A DNA stretch of 64,000 nt from Acanthornis magna (Eukaryota; Chordata; Aves; Passeriformes; Acanthizidae), in the NCBI GenBank assembly GCA_036785705.1, contig JAWUZG010000036.1, forward strand, positions 12,953,501 to 13,017,500, read 5' to 3'. Positions within the stretch are counted from its first letter, which is position 1, and each line of letters opens with the position of its first letter. Positions 10,386-20,983 of the stretch are shown here, piece by piece. The position numbers and the translations under genes were made by a program. The notes below the pieces were generated by a model that saw nothing but the letters and a program-made list of their open reading frames with translations, was not told the origin of the DNA and did not search any database.

Positions 10386-13179
10386 AGAGTTCTGATCCTT
10401 GAAAACAACAAAAACAAACCAACCAACCAAACAAAAAACTTCGTACAACCTAAAATTAATATTACTGGGAGTAATAATGAGAGCAGTAGAAGTATCAGAA
10501 ACATTGCTTTTTAAGAGTGTATCAAAAGCAGATATAGGTGAGAAAGAAGCTCAGAAAATTTATTTCTTCTTCCTCATAACAAACATGTGAAAGAATAGGA
10601 AGAATAGAAGACTTGCTTTTTTTTTTTTTTTTTGGTGCATGTAATTTTCAAGATCTTCTCCATAAAAATGGAGTGGAAGCAGACAGGAGACCAGGTATTT
10701 CTGTAACATTTGCATGCAAAAGAATGGAATAATGGAGGGGGAAAAAAAGGGTGTGAAAAAAAGACAACAAAGCAAACCACCAGAAAACTAACAAACAAAC
10801 AACAAAAAAAAAAAAATCCCCTTCATCAAACATTTATTATAAGCAATTTCGTGAAAAACGGTTAGAAAATGAAGAAAAAAACATTTGTCACTTCAGGAGA
10901 GAAGCTGAGTAGATTTTTATAAAATGTGACTATATTTTTTGTCCCCAACATGCTGTGCTTCCGTGAAACACAGAAAACCATGATTTCTCCCTTCAGACAG
11001 AATTAAATGGCTTGTTTGCTTTTGTTTAGATTTGTTTATTTTTTCAGTACAATAACAAAAAGGACAAAAATATTAAAGAAAAAAAAAGTTAAATGGGCAA
11101 TTAATGCACCAGATGAAACATTGCAGAGTTGTAAAGTAGAAAAACCTGGCAGGGGCCAAATATGTGCTCAGCATACCCTATTACGCAGCCCTGCCAGGAC
11201 ACCATGTGGGCAAGCATCTCCTCCTGGGAATCTTGTAGTTTTGCGTTAAGGAAACCTTGACAGTACATATCTTCCCACACTATTCTTTTTTTACCCCTCC
11301 CAGCCATGGCTCTTTGCCCACAGAGGAGAAGCTGCCTCTCCATGAGAAAGACAAGCTATTAAAAAAGATAGGAGACTTGTGTGCTACTTTCCTCTTTGAA
11401 ATTTTTCTGTGATTGTTAAAGTTAAGGCAATGAAAACAGAAACTACTTTATGTCTGACCTCTCTAATGTACAAATGAAGTAACATTGAGTTAAATACAAG
11501 TTTTGCTAATAAACTTTAGTGCCACCATAAAAGTGAAATTTAGTAAGCATAAATTTTCAGAATATTCATGGGTTTGTACAGTTTCATGGATAGCATGCTT
11601 AAGATATCAAATGTTTGATTAAAACAAAATAAATTCCTCAAGGAGTAGAGAGGGAAGGCAGAGAATTTCTGCTTATATTTCCAATATTGAAGTTCATACA
11701 GGTCCCTGGCACCTGAGAAAGTGAAATAACCAATAATGGGAATATCTGTATCATTTAAATCTTCAAGAACTATTACATTATGAAGTAATGTTTGTGATTG
11801 TCTCTATATTCCATCTGTTCTGGGAAGCTGGATTTGATTTATTTTCCAAGCACCTGCAATGAAAAATATGGCACAAGCCCTGGTTTTGCAAAGCTAAATT
11901 TCAGGAAAGGGAAACTTTTTCTTCAATGAATATAATGGCTGAGGCTAATTCAGCATCAAATTAACTAGAAAGTAACTCTGAAACCAGATGCTGGTTCTGA
12001 GCCACACAGAGATAGCAAGGTCAAAGGGATTCAGAAGTCTGCTCTCAAAATCATTATTCACCAGGATCATTAGAGTAAAATTCTTGACAATATTCACACA
12101 CGTAGAAAGGAGGAGCAGCAGGCACAGGAGAAATGGACTGGACATATGTGGAGAAGGGAGAAGAAACAACAAAGGATCCTTACTCTGCAAGCTTATCCCT
12201 TTTATGAAATATATGTCTGCAGCAAATAAAATTCTATTTATGAATGCTTTTTAGTAACGATTGAAGAAAAGGGACGTGTTAGTGAGCACAAGTGCATTCC
12301 AAGAGACGCTAGCTCTTCACTTTTCTTCTCCAGAAAAAACAACTGAACTGGAATGAAAATTAATATCTCAATTTTATTATTTTATTTCAGAAGTCTCTTC
12401 AGAGAACTTTTGAAAGCAACTGGAAACTTCTTGAAAACTAACTTTTTCTTCATTTTGTGATTCTGGATTTCCAATTGCCAATGAATATTTAAACTAAAAT
12501 AAAATCTTATTTTGAAGTAAAAGCCCAAGTATTATCATGATCAGTATCTCAAATAGAAAAAAAGAAAAATGGAGAAGGCAGAGAGAGCAGCTAGACTATA
12601 TGAATGTTAAAGAGTTACAGTGTTGTGCTTTCAATTACAATGAATCATACAGAACTTCTACTTCTAGTACCAGGAACCAATAAGAACTGGTTAGGAAATC
12701 AATCAGTTTTAGGCAATGAAGCAAAACGATCTGCAGAGCTACTGGAAACTGAAAAATGCATGCTTCCCATCCATATAAACCTATCTAATGATACTAATGG
12801 CATAAATACAAAGTAATATTTTACTTTTGAAATAAATAATTGTAAGAAAGTTGTAAATGCACAATATCAGTAACAAAGTCATACGGTCATCTTAGTAACG
12901 TGGGGGGAAACTGTGGGGGAGGGAAGTATTTTTGTGGTGGAAAAGCTGTTTGGACAAGATGAAAAGCTGTGATGGCTTTACAAAGTGTCATTTCCTAGTT
13001 ATTCATTTCCAGCCTTTTTCAAGAATGGATATTCCAAGGAGAAAAATACATTGCTTCACAGCTGTGAACATCCTGCTTGCCAAAAATGCAAATGTAATTA
13101 CTATCTGTGAATCAAAGAAAAATTGTGGCACTGCTGATAAATATGAGTAAGGCCCAAACCCTGGCATGTTCACCCCACT
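10386..13179. other. Non-coding DNA with short A/T tracts
   Basis: A T19 run lies at 10617-10635 and an A13 run near 10805; the open frames over them (runs of Phe or Lys) are artefacts of these tracts. The remainder, including overlapping frames on both strands at 11007-11343 and 11945-12254, shows no family match or codon signature. Confidence 0.55.
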
Positions 13180-13323
13180 CCTGGAAGTCTTCAGGGCTGT
13201 GCTGCATGGGGCTGACAACAACCTGACCTAGTGGAAGGAAGGTGTCCCTGCCCCTGACAGGGAGGTTGGAGATAGATAATCTTTAAGGTCCTTCCCAACA
13301 CAAACCATTCTTAGATTCTATGG
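13180..13323 (+). mobile_element. CR1 LINE 3' end
   Basis: Plus-strand CR1 3' terminus: 'CTAGTGGAAGG...GTGTCCCTGCCCCTGAC', 'GGAGGTTGGAGATAGATAAT', 'CTTTAAGGTCCTTCCCAAC', ending in two 8-bp tail units, ATTCTTAG and ATTCTATG (13307-13322). Only the last 140 bp or so survive, which is usual for 5'-truncated CR1 insertions. Confidence 0.92.
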
Positions 13324-16300
13324 CTTTACGGACATGCAGACCTCCAGAGCTGAAATTCAGATTCATTTAAAAGGGTTCTCTGTGCATGTTTGTAACAGCG
13401 AGAACATCAGTTACAAACTGGCTGATACCAGGATCACAGTTGTAAGAGAAAAAATCCTTTTAATAGGCAATTGTGGTATTCGAGTTGCCACAAATGCTAA
13501 GACTTTATGAAGGCTGACGCCACCACAAGGGGTTCAAAGAGTGGTTCCTAATGTTTTCCCAGCTCACGTCTCTGACCCTTAAAGAATGGAAAACATATGT
13601 CAGCAATTAAGTCACTAATCATAGTGTTACCAAGCATAAAAACAGTGCCTGTGCCAATATCAACTGAGTCTCTTTATGTTTTCTCAAATGTCCTGGACTC
13701 TACACGGCGTCAAACCTAAACAGTCATTTCGGTCATACTGAAACCTAGGCAAGCATGGATCTTTCCTTAACAGCACGGAGTTCAGAGCAGATGGCACTGA
13801 GGTGACTATCATGCCTTGACTAATGTCAAAAGGGACATTAAAACAAAGACTGAAACAGAGATTAGCTTGGCCAGTGCTCCCTAGAGGATAAATCAAAAAA
13901 TAAACTTTTGCAGACTAGGCTTGAAAGGGCACAGCTTCAATATCACTGAGCCAGCCAGCATCATTTTCCACCTCATTAAATGAAGGGCATCTGAACAGTT
14001 TGCTTGAGAATTGACACAGAAGAGGTTGAACTTTTTAAAAGTAATGAATTATGCAATGGTAGTGCCTTATCATTGAACATCAGCAAGCTTTGACCAAGGG
14101 GTCCCATTGGCTTTGATCCATGTATTCTGTGCTCTCAAAAGACCCCTTATGCTAAGGTACATTCCCCCTTGAATATTGTAATTTCCCCTCCTCCCACCCC
14201 CTGTGTCAATTACTCCTTGATTCTTGACAGATTTCCTCTATGTGTGGGTGCAAATGAAAGATTATTACCACCAGGATTTCCTGTAATAACAGGTAATAGT
14301 GGTAACAGCCTGGTACACAGTTTTGCTGTCCTCGGGTTTTAAATCACAGAATTCTTTCTCTTGTGAATTACATTTTGAACTGGCAGCAACCTGAGTCAGT
14401 ATCAAAAGTATTGAACCAGGACTTAAATAAAATAAACAGACGGAGAAGGTAACAATCTAGTCACCTCTTTGGACACTGTCTGTCTTCCAGAGCTAATACA
14501 GCAGCTGTAGAAATGGGCACTGAACAATGAGCAGTAATACTGAAACTTTGGAGGTTTTGGGATACTTACAGTGCAGGTTTTAGTGCATCATGACCTGCTG
14601 ACAGGGGAAACCTGACATTTCAAATTTTAAAAATCTGTTTGCTAAAGCACAAGAAAAGAACTGAGAATTATGAAAGGTGGTATAAAGATGGAGCCAAAAT
14701 ATTCACTATCCAAGATATAAACCAAGGAACAGCCAGAATGACTCGAAGAGAATGTTTTTTTCCTTATCACAGGAAAGGCACACATCTACTATCTCATTAT
14801 CTTATTCATGCAGAGGTTTATACTGCAGAATAAAGACAGAAAAGAAGTCTGGGAAACATCATTGTTACTCAGCCTGGACAGAAACAAATCATAACGGCTC
14901 CTGACACACACCCAATTCCTCTTTTCAGCCCTGTTCTGTAGACAGAACACAATCAGGACTGGTTTGACTTTTTTAGAATCTCTGAAAAACTAAATTGTGA
15001 AACAGTGCATATTAAAGGGTAAATAAACCTAAAGGAATTTAGAAAAGGAAGGAAGGAACAAGGGGCAGAATATGAGCCAGGAATGAAAAGCTATCAAAAC
15101 CCAATTGTCTGCTGCTGTAAATAAGCTTTTACTTAATTTTTAGTGCAGATTTCTTTTTTTCCATTTAAATGCACAGTTGTTCCCAAGTAAACAAGATGCC
15201 AGGAATGGCTTGAGCAGAGTACATTTGAAACTGCAACCTGTATTGCATGAATTTTTTGATGTCCAGGTGGTTGAATGACTGGCAAGAGATAAAAAGAATA
15301 GTAGGAAATCAAATTATTATGGTTTATGTATATCAATTTCAGAATTCAGTACTATTTTAAGACTAAAGTAATGTAAAATCGAAGAAGACAAAAAGAAAAC
15401 CAGAAACTCATTTGGAAGCATTAACAACATCTCTGTAAATGCTCCTTTCAACCTAGCTGCCTACTGCAAACTACTTTCCAGCCATGCTTTACAGAAGCAT
15501 GCTCAAATAGAAGTGTTTGTACATTTTTAATAGCTTTCACACCACTGAAAGTGCTTTGAAGAAAACTTGTGCTACAATGAAATTGGGTGAAAAAAGGGCC
15601 TTCGTTCTCCAGCATCAGCAAGAGGTCCCTTCAGGGCCTGAGTTGCATTTTCAGCCTGTAAGAGCATATGGTGTGTTTTTCCCCTTTCCATTGCTGAGCT
15701 TCTCAGGGTAACTCTGTGTGTTTTGGTAGCCAAAATAAGTATGCAAGGAGAGCAACAGGGGACTAATATGGCATCTACCACTAAACAGCATCTGCTGGTG
15801 AGTATAACCAGAACATCCACCAGCTGAGGTACTGATGTTATTGTTGTTCTTTCATGACCTGACATTTTAATTTGTCATAAGTGAATATGTTCCATTGGGT
15901 CTGTCAGAAGTAGCTTAAATAGAAGCCTCACTCCCTTACTGCAAGTGCAGGCCTGGTAACTTTTAAATATTCATCTCTACTTCACCATATTTCTCTCCAC
16001 AAAATGGGGCCAACAATTTTTTTAATGTAGTTTCAGATTTAACAGATGAGAAATAATGAAAAAGTGCACACAGGAATTGAACGAAATCTATCCAGCATCT
16101 GTGAAAGAGCATTTCACTCTGTCAAATGTCCTTCCTCCGTATTTCCTTTATCCTGTGTACACTTCAACACTAGCAGATAAAAGCATTATCACACCATCTT
16201 TATGTAAAACATGCAAAGTAAATATACAGATGAACCAAGAATAAGAAGTAAATACACCACCCAAAAAAAATCTCTTTTTTAAAAAAGAAGTCCCAAACAT

Positions 16301-17689
16301 CACTTGGCAAAACATGGAAAAACATTTTTTTATAGATCACACAAGGAAAATTAACATCACAGATTTGCATAATGTCTGAACTTGGAAGCCAGGCTCCCCA
16401 GCAGTCCCTGGGGAGAGAGCTCAGAGGAAAGCTGGAAGCACCTGTCTGTGTTAGGATGTCATTCCTGATTTTCTGAACTGCTCTCTGGACTTATATGAAT
16501 TTCCCTGTTGACTATGCAAGCATAGGTGATGAGATGGTTTTAAAATGGTGAGATTTAAAAAACAATGGATCTGTTGCTCACCTTTTAATTTGTGAAATTT
16601 ACAATATTTTCTGTAATCATTAAATCACCTTTTAAATGTGGGAGCTGAGAATATCATGAGACTATTAGACTTGAGGTTCTATAAAAGTTACTCAAGCTAT
16701 ACCAAGAGGAAAACAATAGAAGACACATTTTTATGAAAGAAAAATACTTGACTGGAACAAAAATTAGAATGGGGAAAAAAAATATTTATATATACAATTT
16801 AATTCAGACACTTCTTAGGATGGCATGGAATGATAGCAGCAAGACTAAAAACTAGTAAGGCCACGAGGTTCGTTTATGGAAATATGATGCACCTCACTTG
16901 GTCTTATAGAACAAAAGGAGTACAGGCTTCATCATACCGTGGCTTCTGACATTAAGTATGAAGATCTACAACTTCTGAGAGGTAAATCAAATTTTTAGTT
17001 CACTGGACACGCTTGGAAAACACACAGATATGAACAAGAAACTGCAAGTTATACTGTACAATACAGATGATGTGTTTTAAGCAGATACACACATTTCACA
17101 AAAGGACTTTTGACCAACATTATGGGCATCACACATCTAAAGTGAAAATACACTAAAAGGACTAAACTGATTGGAACATATCTGTATTCATGACACAGCA
17201 ATAAGGTGTCAAACAGTACAGGAGATCTTGAACAAGGAAGGATGAAAGCTGCAGTAACACAATTGCTCAGTTTCATATAAAATACCTATTTTATATCTGG
17301 AAGTTTTGAAGGCAAAACTTGAAACCAATAGTTTTTTTCATGAAATGAAGTTAACATTCTTAAAAATAACTGTTTTGTCACAGTCTTGCAAAGGTAAATT
17401 TTAATGGCATTTAAATGAGGAGGGCTATTAAAAACTCAGTTGGAAAGGAAGATTTAAATTCAAATAAGAAAGACAGAAAACATGGAAATGGGGGGAAATA
17501 AAAGTAAACTAGCTACAGAGTTGGAGCCTAATAATATGCATAGGGATAGGACAAGAGAAAAATATATGTTGTTTAAGGAAAGACCACATATCAAATGCTA
17601 GCACTGCTGACAAGCTTAAAATCACTAAATGTGGAAATGTCTGAGACAATAAAGATGATTATGAATATAAAGCTCTGAGAAGAAGATGA
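13324..17689. other. Non-coding DNA, possible conserved-element zone at 13.93-14.42 kb
   Basis: No gene is recognised. The segment 13930-14420 is less AT-rich, free of simple repeats, and holds an ATTGG (inverted CCAAT) box followed directly by CTTTGAT (a TCF/LEF-type core) near 14108-14118. A perfect hairpin lies at 16394-16415. A weak MIR-like match near 15975-16010 was judged too poor to call. Confidence 0.4.
16394..16415. other. Perfect 8-bp stem, 6-nt loop inverted repeat
   Basis: Arms CTCCCCAG (16394-16401) and CTGGGGAG (16408-16415) flank the loop CAGTCC. It is GC-rich within AT-rich surroundings. No tail or promoter features accompany it, so a functional RNA cannot be claimed. Confidence 0.7.
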
Positions 17690-18060
17690 TCTTATATAAC
17701 TGATCCTGCGTCGGGGACGCTTCAGGGCAGCAACATCCAAGGAGCTTTCATAGTGACTGGCTGTTTATTTCTCAATATGCACCTCTTGGAAAGAATTTCC
17801 TAAAAGTGCTTGCTGCAATCTGCCCTGATGTGCGTAGGGGTGGATGCTGGCAGCAGCCACGAGACGCAGCGCAGCACCACACGGCGTTAGTCACGGGGCT
17901 CCAAAGCAGCCTGTGACAGTGTCAGAGGGTGAGCTGGCCCCGTCACAGCACCATCCCACCCCGCCAGCGCTCACCTAGCACAGCAAGCACCAACACGAAA
18001 TTCTGCCATGTGTTGTCTTGTACCGCAGGCATGTAGCGTTTCTGTCCTTTTCGTGAAACA
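17690..18060. other. CpG-dense, GC-rich patch (solo LTR relic or cryptic promoter/first exon)
   Basis: About ten CpGs fall within roughly 150 bp (17821-17975), with more on either side, in a region otherwise poor in CpG. On the plus strand TATATAA at 17693-17699 lies about 30 bp before a GC-rich start-like zone containing the palindrome GCGTC-GGG-GACGC (17708-17720). On the minus strand an AATAAA near 17767 followed by a CpG-rich 60 bp resembles the R-U5 part of a retroviral LTR. Splice donors of consensus type face both ways: plus AGAGG then GTGAGC (exon end 17928), minus CTAG then GTGAGC (exon end 17975). No tRNA primer site, gag/pol remnant or target duplication is seen. The LTR reading and the promoter reading remain open. 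Confidence 0.35.
17844..17978 (+). other. Short CpG-rich open frame (44 codons), unrecognised
   Basis: An ATG at 17844 opens a 44-codon frame that begins MLAAATRRSAAPHG and ends in a Pro/His-rich stretch before TAG at 17976-17978. It lies about 150 bp downstream of the TATA-like box. A consensus donor interrupts it after 17928 (phase 1), so it could be the start of a longer spliced product. The Kozak context is weak, and GC-rich sequence has few stops by nature, so chance is likely. Confidence 0.12.
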
Positions 18061-19265
18061 TGTTGTGGGTATACACCACAGAGAGACTTGTTGGTAGGAT
18101 GTTGTATAACTGCATATGGGAAGTTCTTCAAAATTTAGATAATTAACCAATATAATTACCCCGAAACTAAAACTTTACAAAAACACACAAAAAGTTTACA
18201 ATTAATAAAAGAAATTTAAGGATAAATTTCAGAACTGCTGAAAGTTTTTTTCATAGAAATAAATCCCTTTTTTTCTAGTCTAACCTGAATTTTTATTCAA
18301 GCAGTTTATTACTAACCTGAAAAAAGTACAATGAAACTACTAAAATGAATTTTTTTTAGTTGATATGTGCTGGATTTATTTTGAGATGTCTGACAAATAA
18401 AAATACAGTTATTAATGTTTCTGAAGCAATCTTCTTTCTTTTTTTTAATGCTTAACACTTTCATAGAAGGGGAAAACTATATCTTAAATAACAATAGAGA
18501 AAACTACTTTTGAATTAGTGTGTAAAGCTTTGAGTGTATTAATATCTGAGCGTATTTATAAGAGTACCACCAAGTGCTGTTATAAAACCAGCAAATGAAA
18601 CAGAGAAGCAACAAATTTAAGTCATGGGTTCCTCTCTGTGGTTCTCAAATCCTCGAAAATGAGGTCAGATGAACAAATCTGTTCCTGCCATATAGCTTCT
18701 AAAAGTGTTCTGTCATTTTACACATTATAGGTCTGAAAAGCTTTCATGATTTTTGACTAAAGAAAAAATATTTAAAAGGTCATATAATATCAAACTCTGC
18801 ACCTGTCTAAGTCATGAATGCCCCCATCTTCACAGTATCAGCAATGGTAACAAATAAAGAAATGCAGAAATCTACTTCTGGTTTTATAACGTGACTTAAG
18901 AAACACGCTCTAGTGCATGTTAGCCTGAACTAAAAACCACCATTGCTGAAATCTGATGGGAATCACAGTAATGAGATTGAGTCACTTGTGCTGTCGTTAG
19001 AATGATGACATCACTGCTCACTGATTTCATGACTGTGAATTGACCTCACTTTACCTGCAAGGTTCTTTCAATATTATATTTAGCCTAAGTAGTTTGTTTA
19101 TTCTTGCTGTTGTGTTCTAATACTTTCTATTCTGTACTGGATTTCCCTTATTTTATGTGAATACTTTCCTTATACTGTAAGATAATAGTAAAACTACTAA
19201 ATATTAAAGCACATATTCCACATAAGCTAAGTTAGTTGCATCAGAAAGAATTAATCTGGCTATAT
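18061..19265. other. Non-coding AT-rich DNA
   Basis: The minus-strand frame of the CpG patch extends to 18131 (62 codons from a TTG) and gives an unrecognised peptide. The rest is AT-rich with no recognisable repeat, promoter or coding signature. Confidence 0.5.
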
Positions 19266-19286
19266 ATGCACACTGCAGGTATCCAT

Positions 19287-19421
19287 ATGCAAGTTAGAGC
19301 TCATTTATATGTATTATTTATGTTGAGTGGTGCTTTGGCTGATAAAATCAGTGACATCAAGAGTGCCTGTCTTTCTGAGGCAGACACCTACAATATGTCA
19401 CAGACATGCCACACCCAGAGG
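19287..19421 (+). other. Candidate first coding exon with signal-peptide-like start (unproven)
   Basis: ATG at 19287 (another in frame at 19266) opens 45 codons that end exactly at a strong donor, CAGAGG then GTAAGT, in phase 0. The first 18 residues look like a signal peptide: short basic start (MQVRAH), hydrophobic core (LYVLFMLSG) and an ALA|D cleavage-type site. The rest has two Cys and one N-glycosylation motif (NMS). An in-frame stop at 19233-19235 lies just upstream. Both ATGs have poor Kozak context, and there is no CpG island or TATA box. I recognise no family. It may be chance. Confidence 0.18.
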
Positions 19422-20918
19422 GTAAGTATTTCTCTCCACCAAGAACATGAGTTTACTACTTCAGGTATGATAAAAATCTATCTTTAGATGAGCCGAATCC
19501 CACCTGTTATGCCTTACACTGTAATTCTTAGAATAAAAGGTAGGAAGAAAGACAACCCCTCACTGTGGAAAAAATGCAAACAACTGGTTCAGACATGGTG
19601 TACTGCAAGACAAGAAAAGGGAGAAGACTTCCATCAATGCATCTCCACACTGATCCAGGTTTGGACTATTTCCTGTCCTGACTTGAACCAGCTGTAAACA
19701 GGCTTTTGGTCATTCAGGATGAGCTGTCAATGAACTCCCCATTCAGCTTGCTGCCCTCCCTTATTTTACACTAGGGACAGACACTGAAGTGTCACGTCTT
19801 CACTGGGCCTCATGGTCCAGTTAGATTTGAACAGAGCTTTGTGCACAAGCTGATAACATCCAGATGTGCTCATGGAGAAGGTGAGAGAACTGTGCCATAA
19901 AGACAAGATTATATTTTCAGGAAAACTGAAAGTGGATTGTTAATACACTCACCTGAGTGACAGAGGACTAATTTGTGTGCTTGCATGTGGTGGAGAAAGA
20001 ATATTACATATGTTTATCTGGATGTAGCTTGAAAGAAAGTATCTCTGAGGAAGTGCCTTTGTTGGAGTCAAACTTTGAAATTTGTTCTGTTTGGCATGGT
20101 TTGCAATATTTGTTCGTTTGAAAAAAAACCCCTGAAATTTGTTATTTCAAGATAGCAGTTCTTATCACATTAATGCTAAAGTAACTAGCATTATTCATAC
20201 TTCAGCCCTAAAAAAAATACAGAGATGGGAACATGCCAAAAGAAATGACTAGAAAAAAAACAGTAAAAAGTATTTAAAATTCCTAACTCAACTTGAAATG
20301 GCTGTCAAAAAAGCAAACAGCTAACTGGACACCGTCAACAAAGGTGCCGAGAAAAAAAGCAGGCGTAATTTTACTAATCTGTGTGGGAACTTTGGTGTGT
20401 TCACATCTAGGGTAATGCCTACCCTCTGGTCTCTGTATTTCAAGGACACAGCAGTGTTTGAGGAACTACAGTGAATGGGAACTAAAATGAGCAAGGGATG
20501 GGGCAGTAGCCTGTTTAGGAAAATATAAGAAGGTTATAACTTTTCAGTTTCTAGAGGAAAAGGCTGAGGAGGCTATAACTGAACTGTACAGAATCATGAA
20601 GATGGTGGACAAGTGAATGCAGACCCTTTCACAATATGCCTCAATGACAGAACTAACTTTAAAGCACAGTAAAGAAAATGACTTTTCTACATAGGCAGAA
20701 AGGTTGTCAGAAGGCTGTAAGCTAAGACAATTTACCAGCAAATTCAGAAAAGAGATTAGGCAAATCTGTAGGCAAACAGGTACAGAGATGATCTGAAAAA
20801 GAGAAGGCCAGGGTTAACCCTGTAAAATCCCTAATACAACACTAGTAAATGCAGGCCAACAGGATGGGAATGGACTGCAGAAACTGGACATGGACTCAGG
20901 TATTCCTGTTGGTGCAGG
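19422..20918. other. Non-coding DNA
   Basis: No gene or dated repeat is recognised. A minus-strand consensus donor (CTCAG then GTGAGTG) lies near 19950 but has no convincing partner. Short frames at 19488-19697 (+) and 20544-20741 (-) lack coding features. Confidence 0.5.
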
Positions 20919-20983
20919 TGATGACAGGATACTAGGCTAGGAAGACTATTGGTCAGACCCCTTTGGACATGTCTTATTTTGTT
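20919..20983 (+). mobile_element. Ancient CR1 3'-end relic
   Basis: GACAGGATACTAGGCTAG followed by GACTATTGGTCAGACCC matches the conserved 3' end of older CR1 subfamilies shared by birds and turtles (GATACTGGGCTAGATGG, CCATTGGTCTGACCC). The final tail has decayed to CTTATTTTGTTAG. It is much more diverged than the other CR1 copies in the window, so it is probably an old insertion. Confidence 0.65.

Noticed and set aside
15975..16010. MIR-like stretch ending ACAAAATGGGG
   Set aside because: Only about half of the positions agree with MIR outside the AAAATGGGG end; too weak to call.
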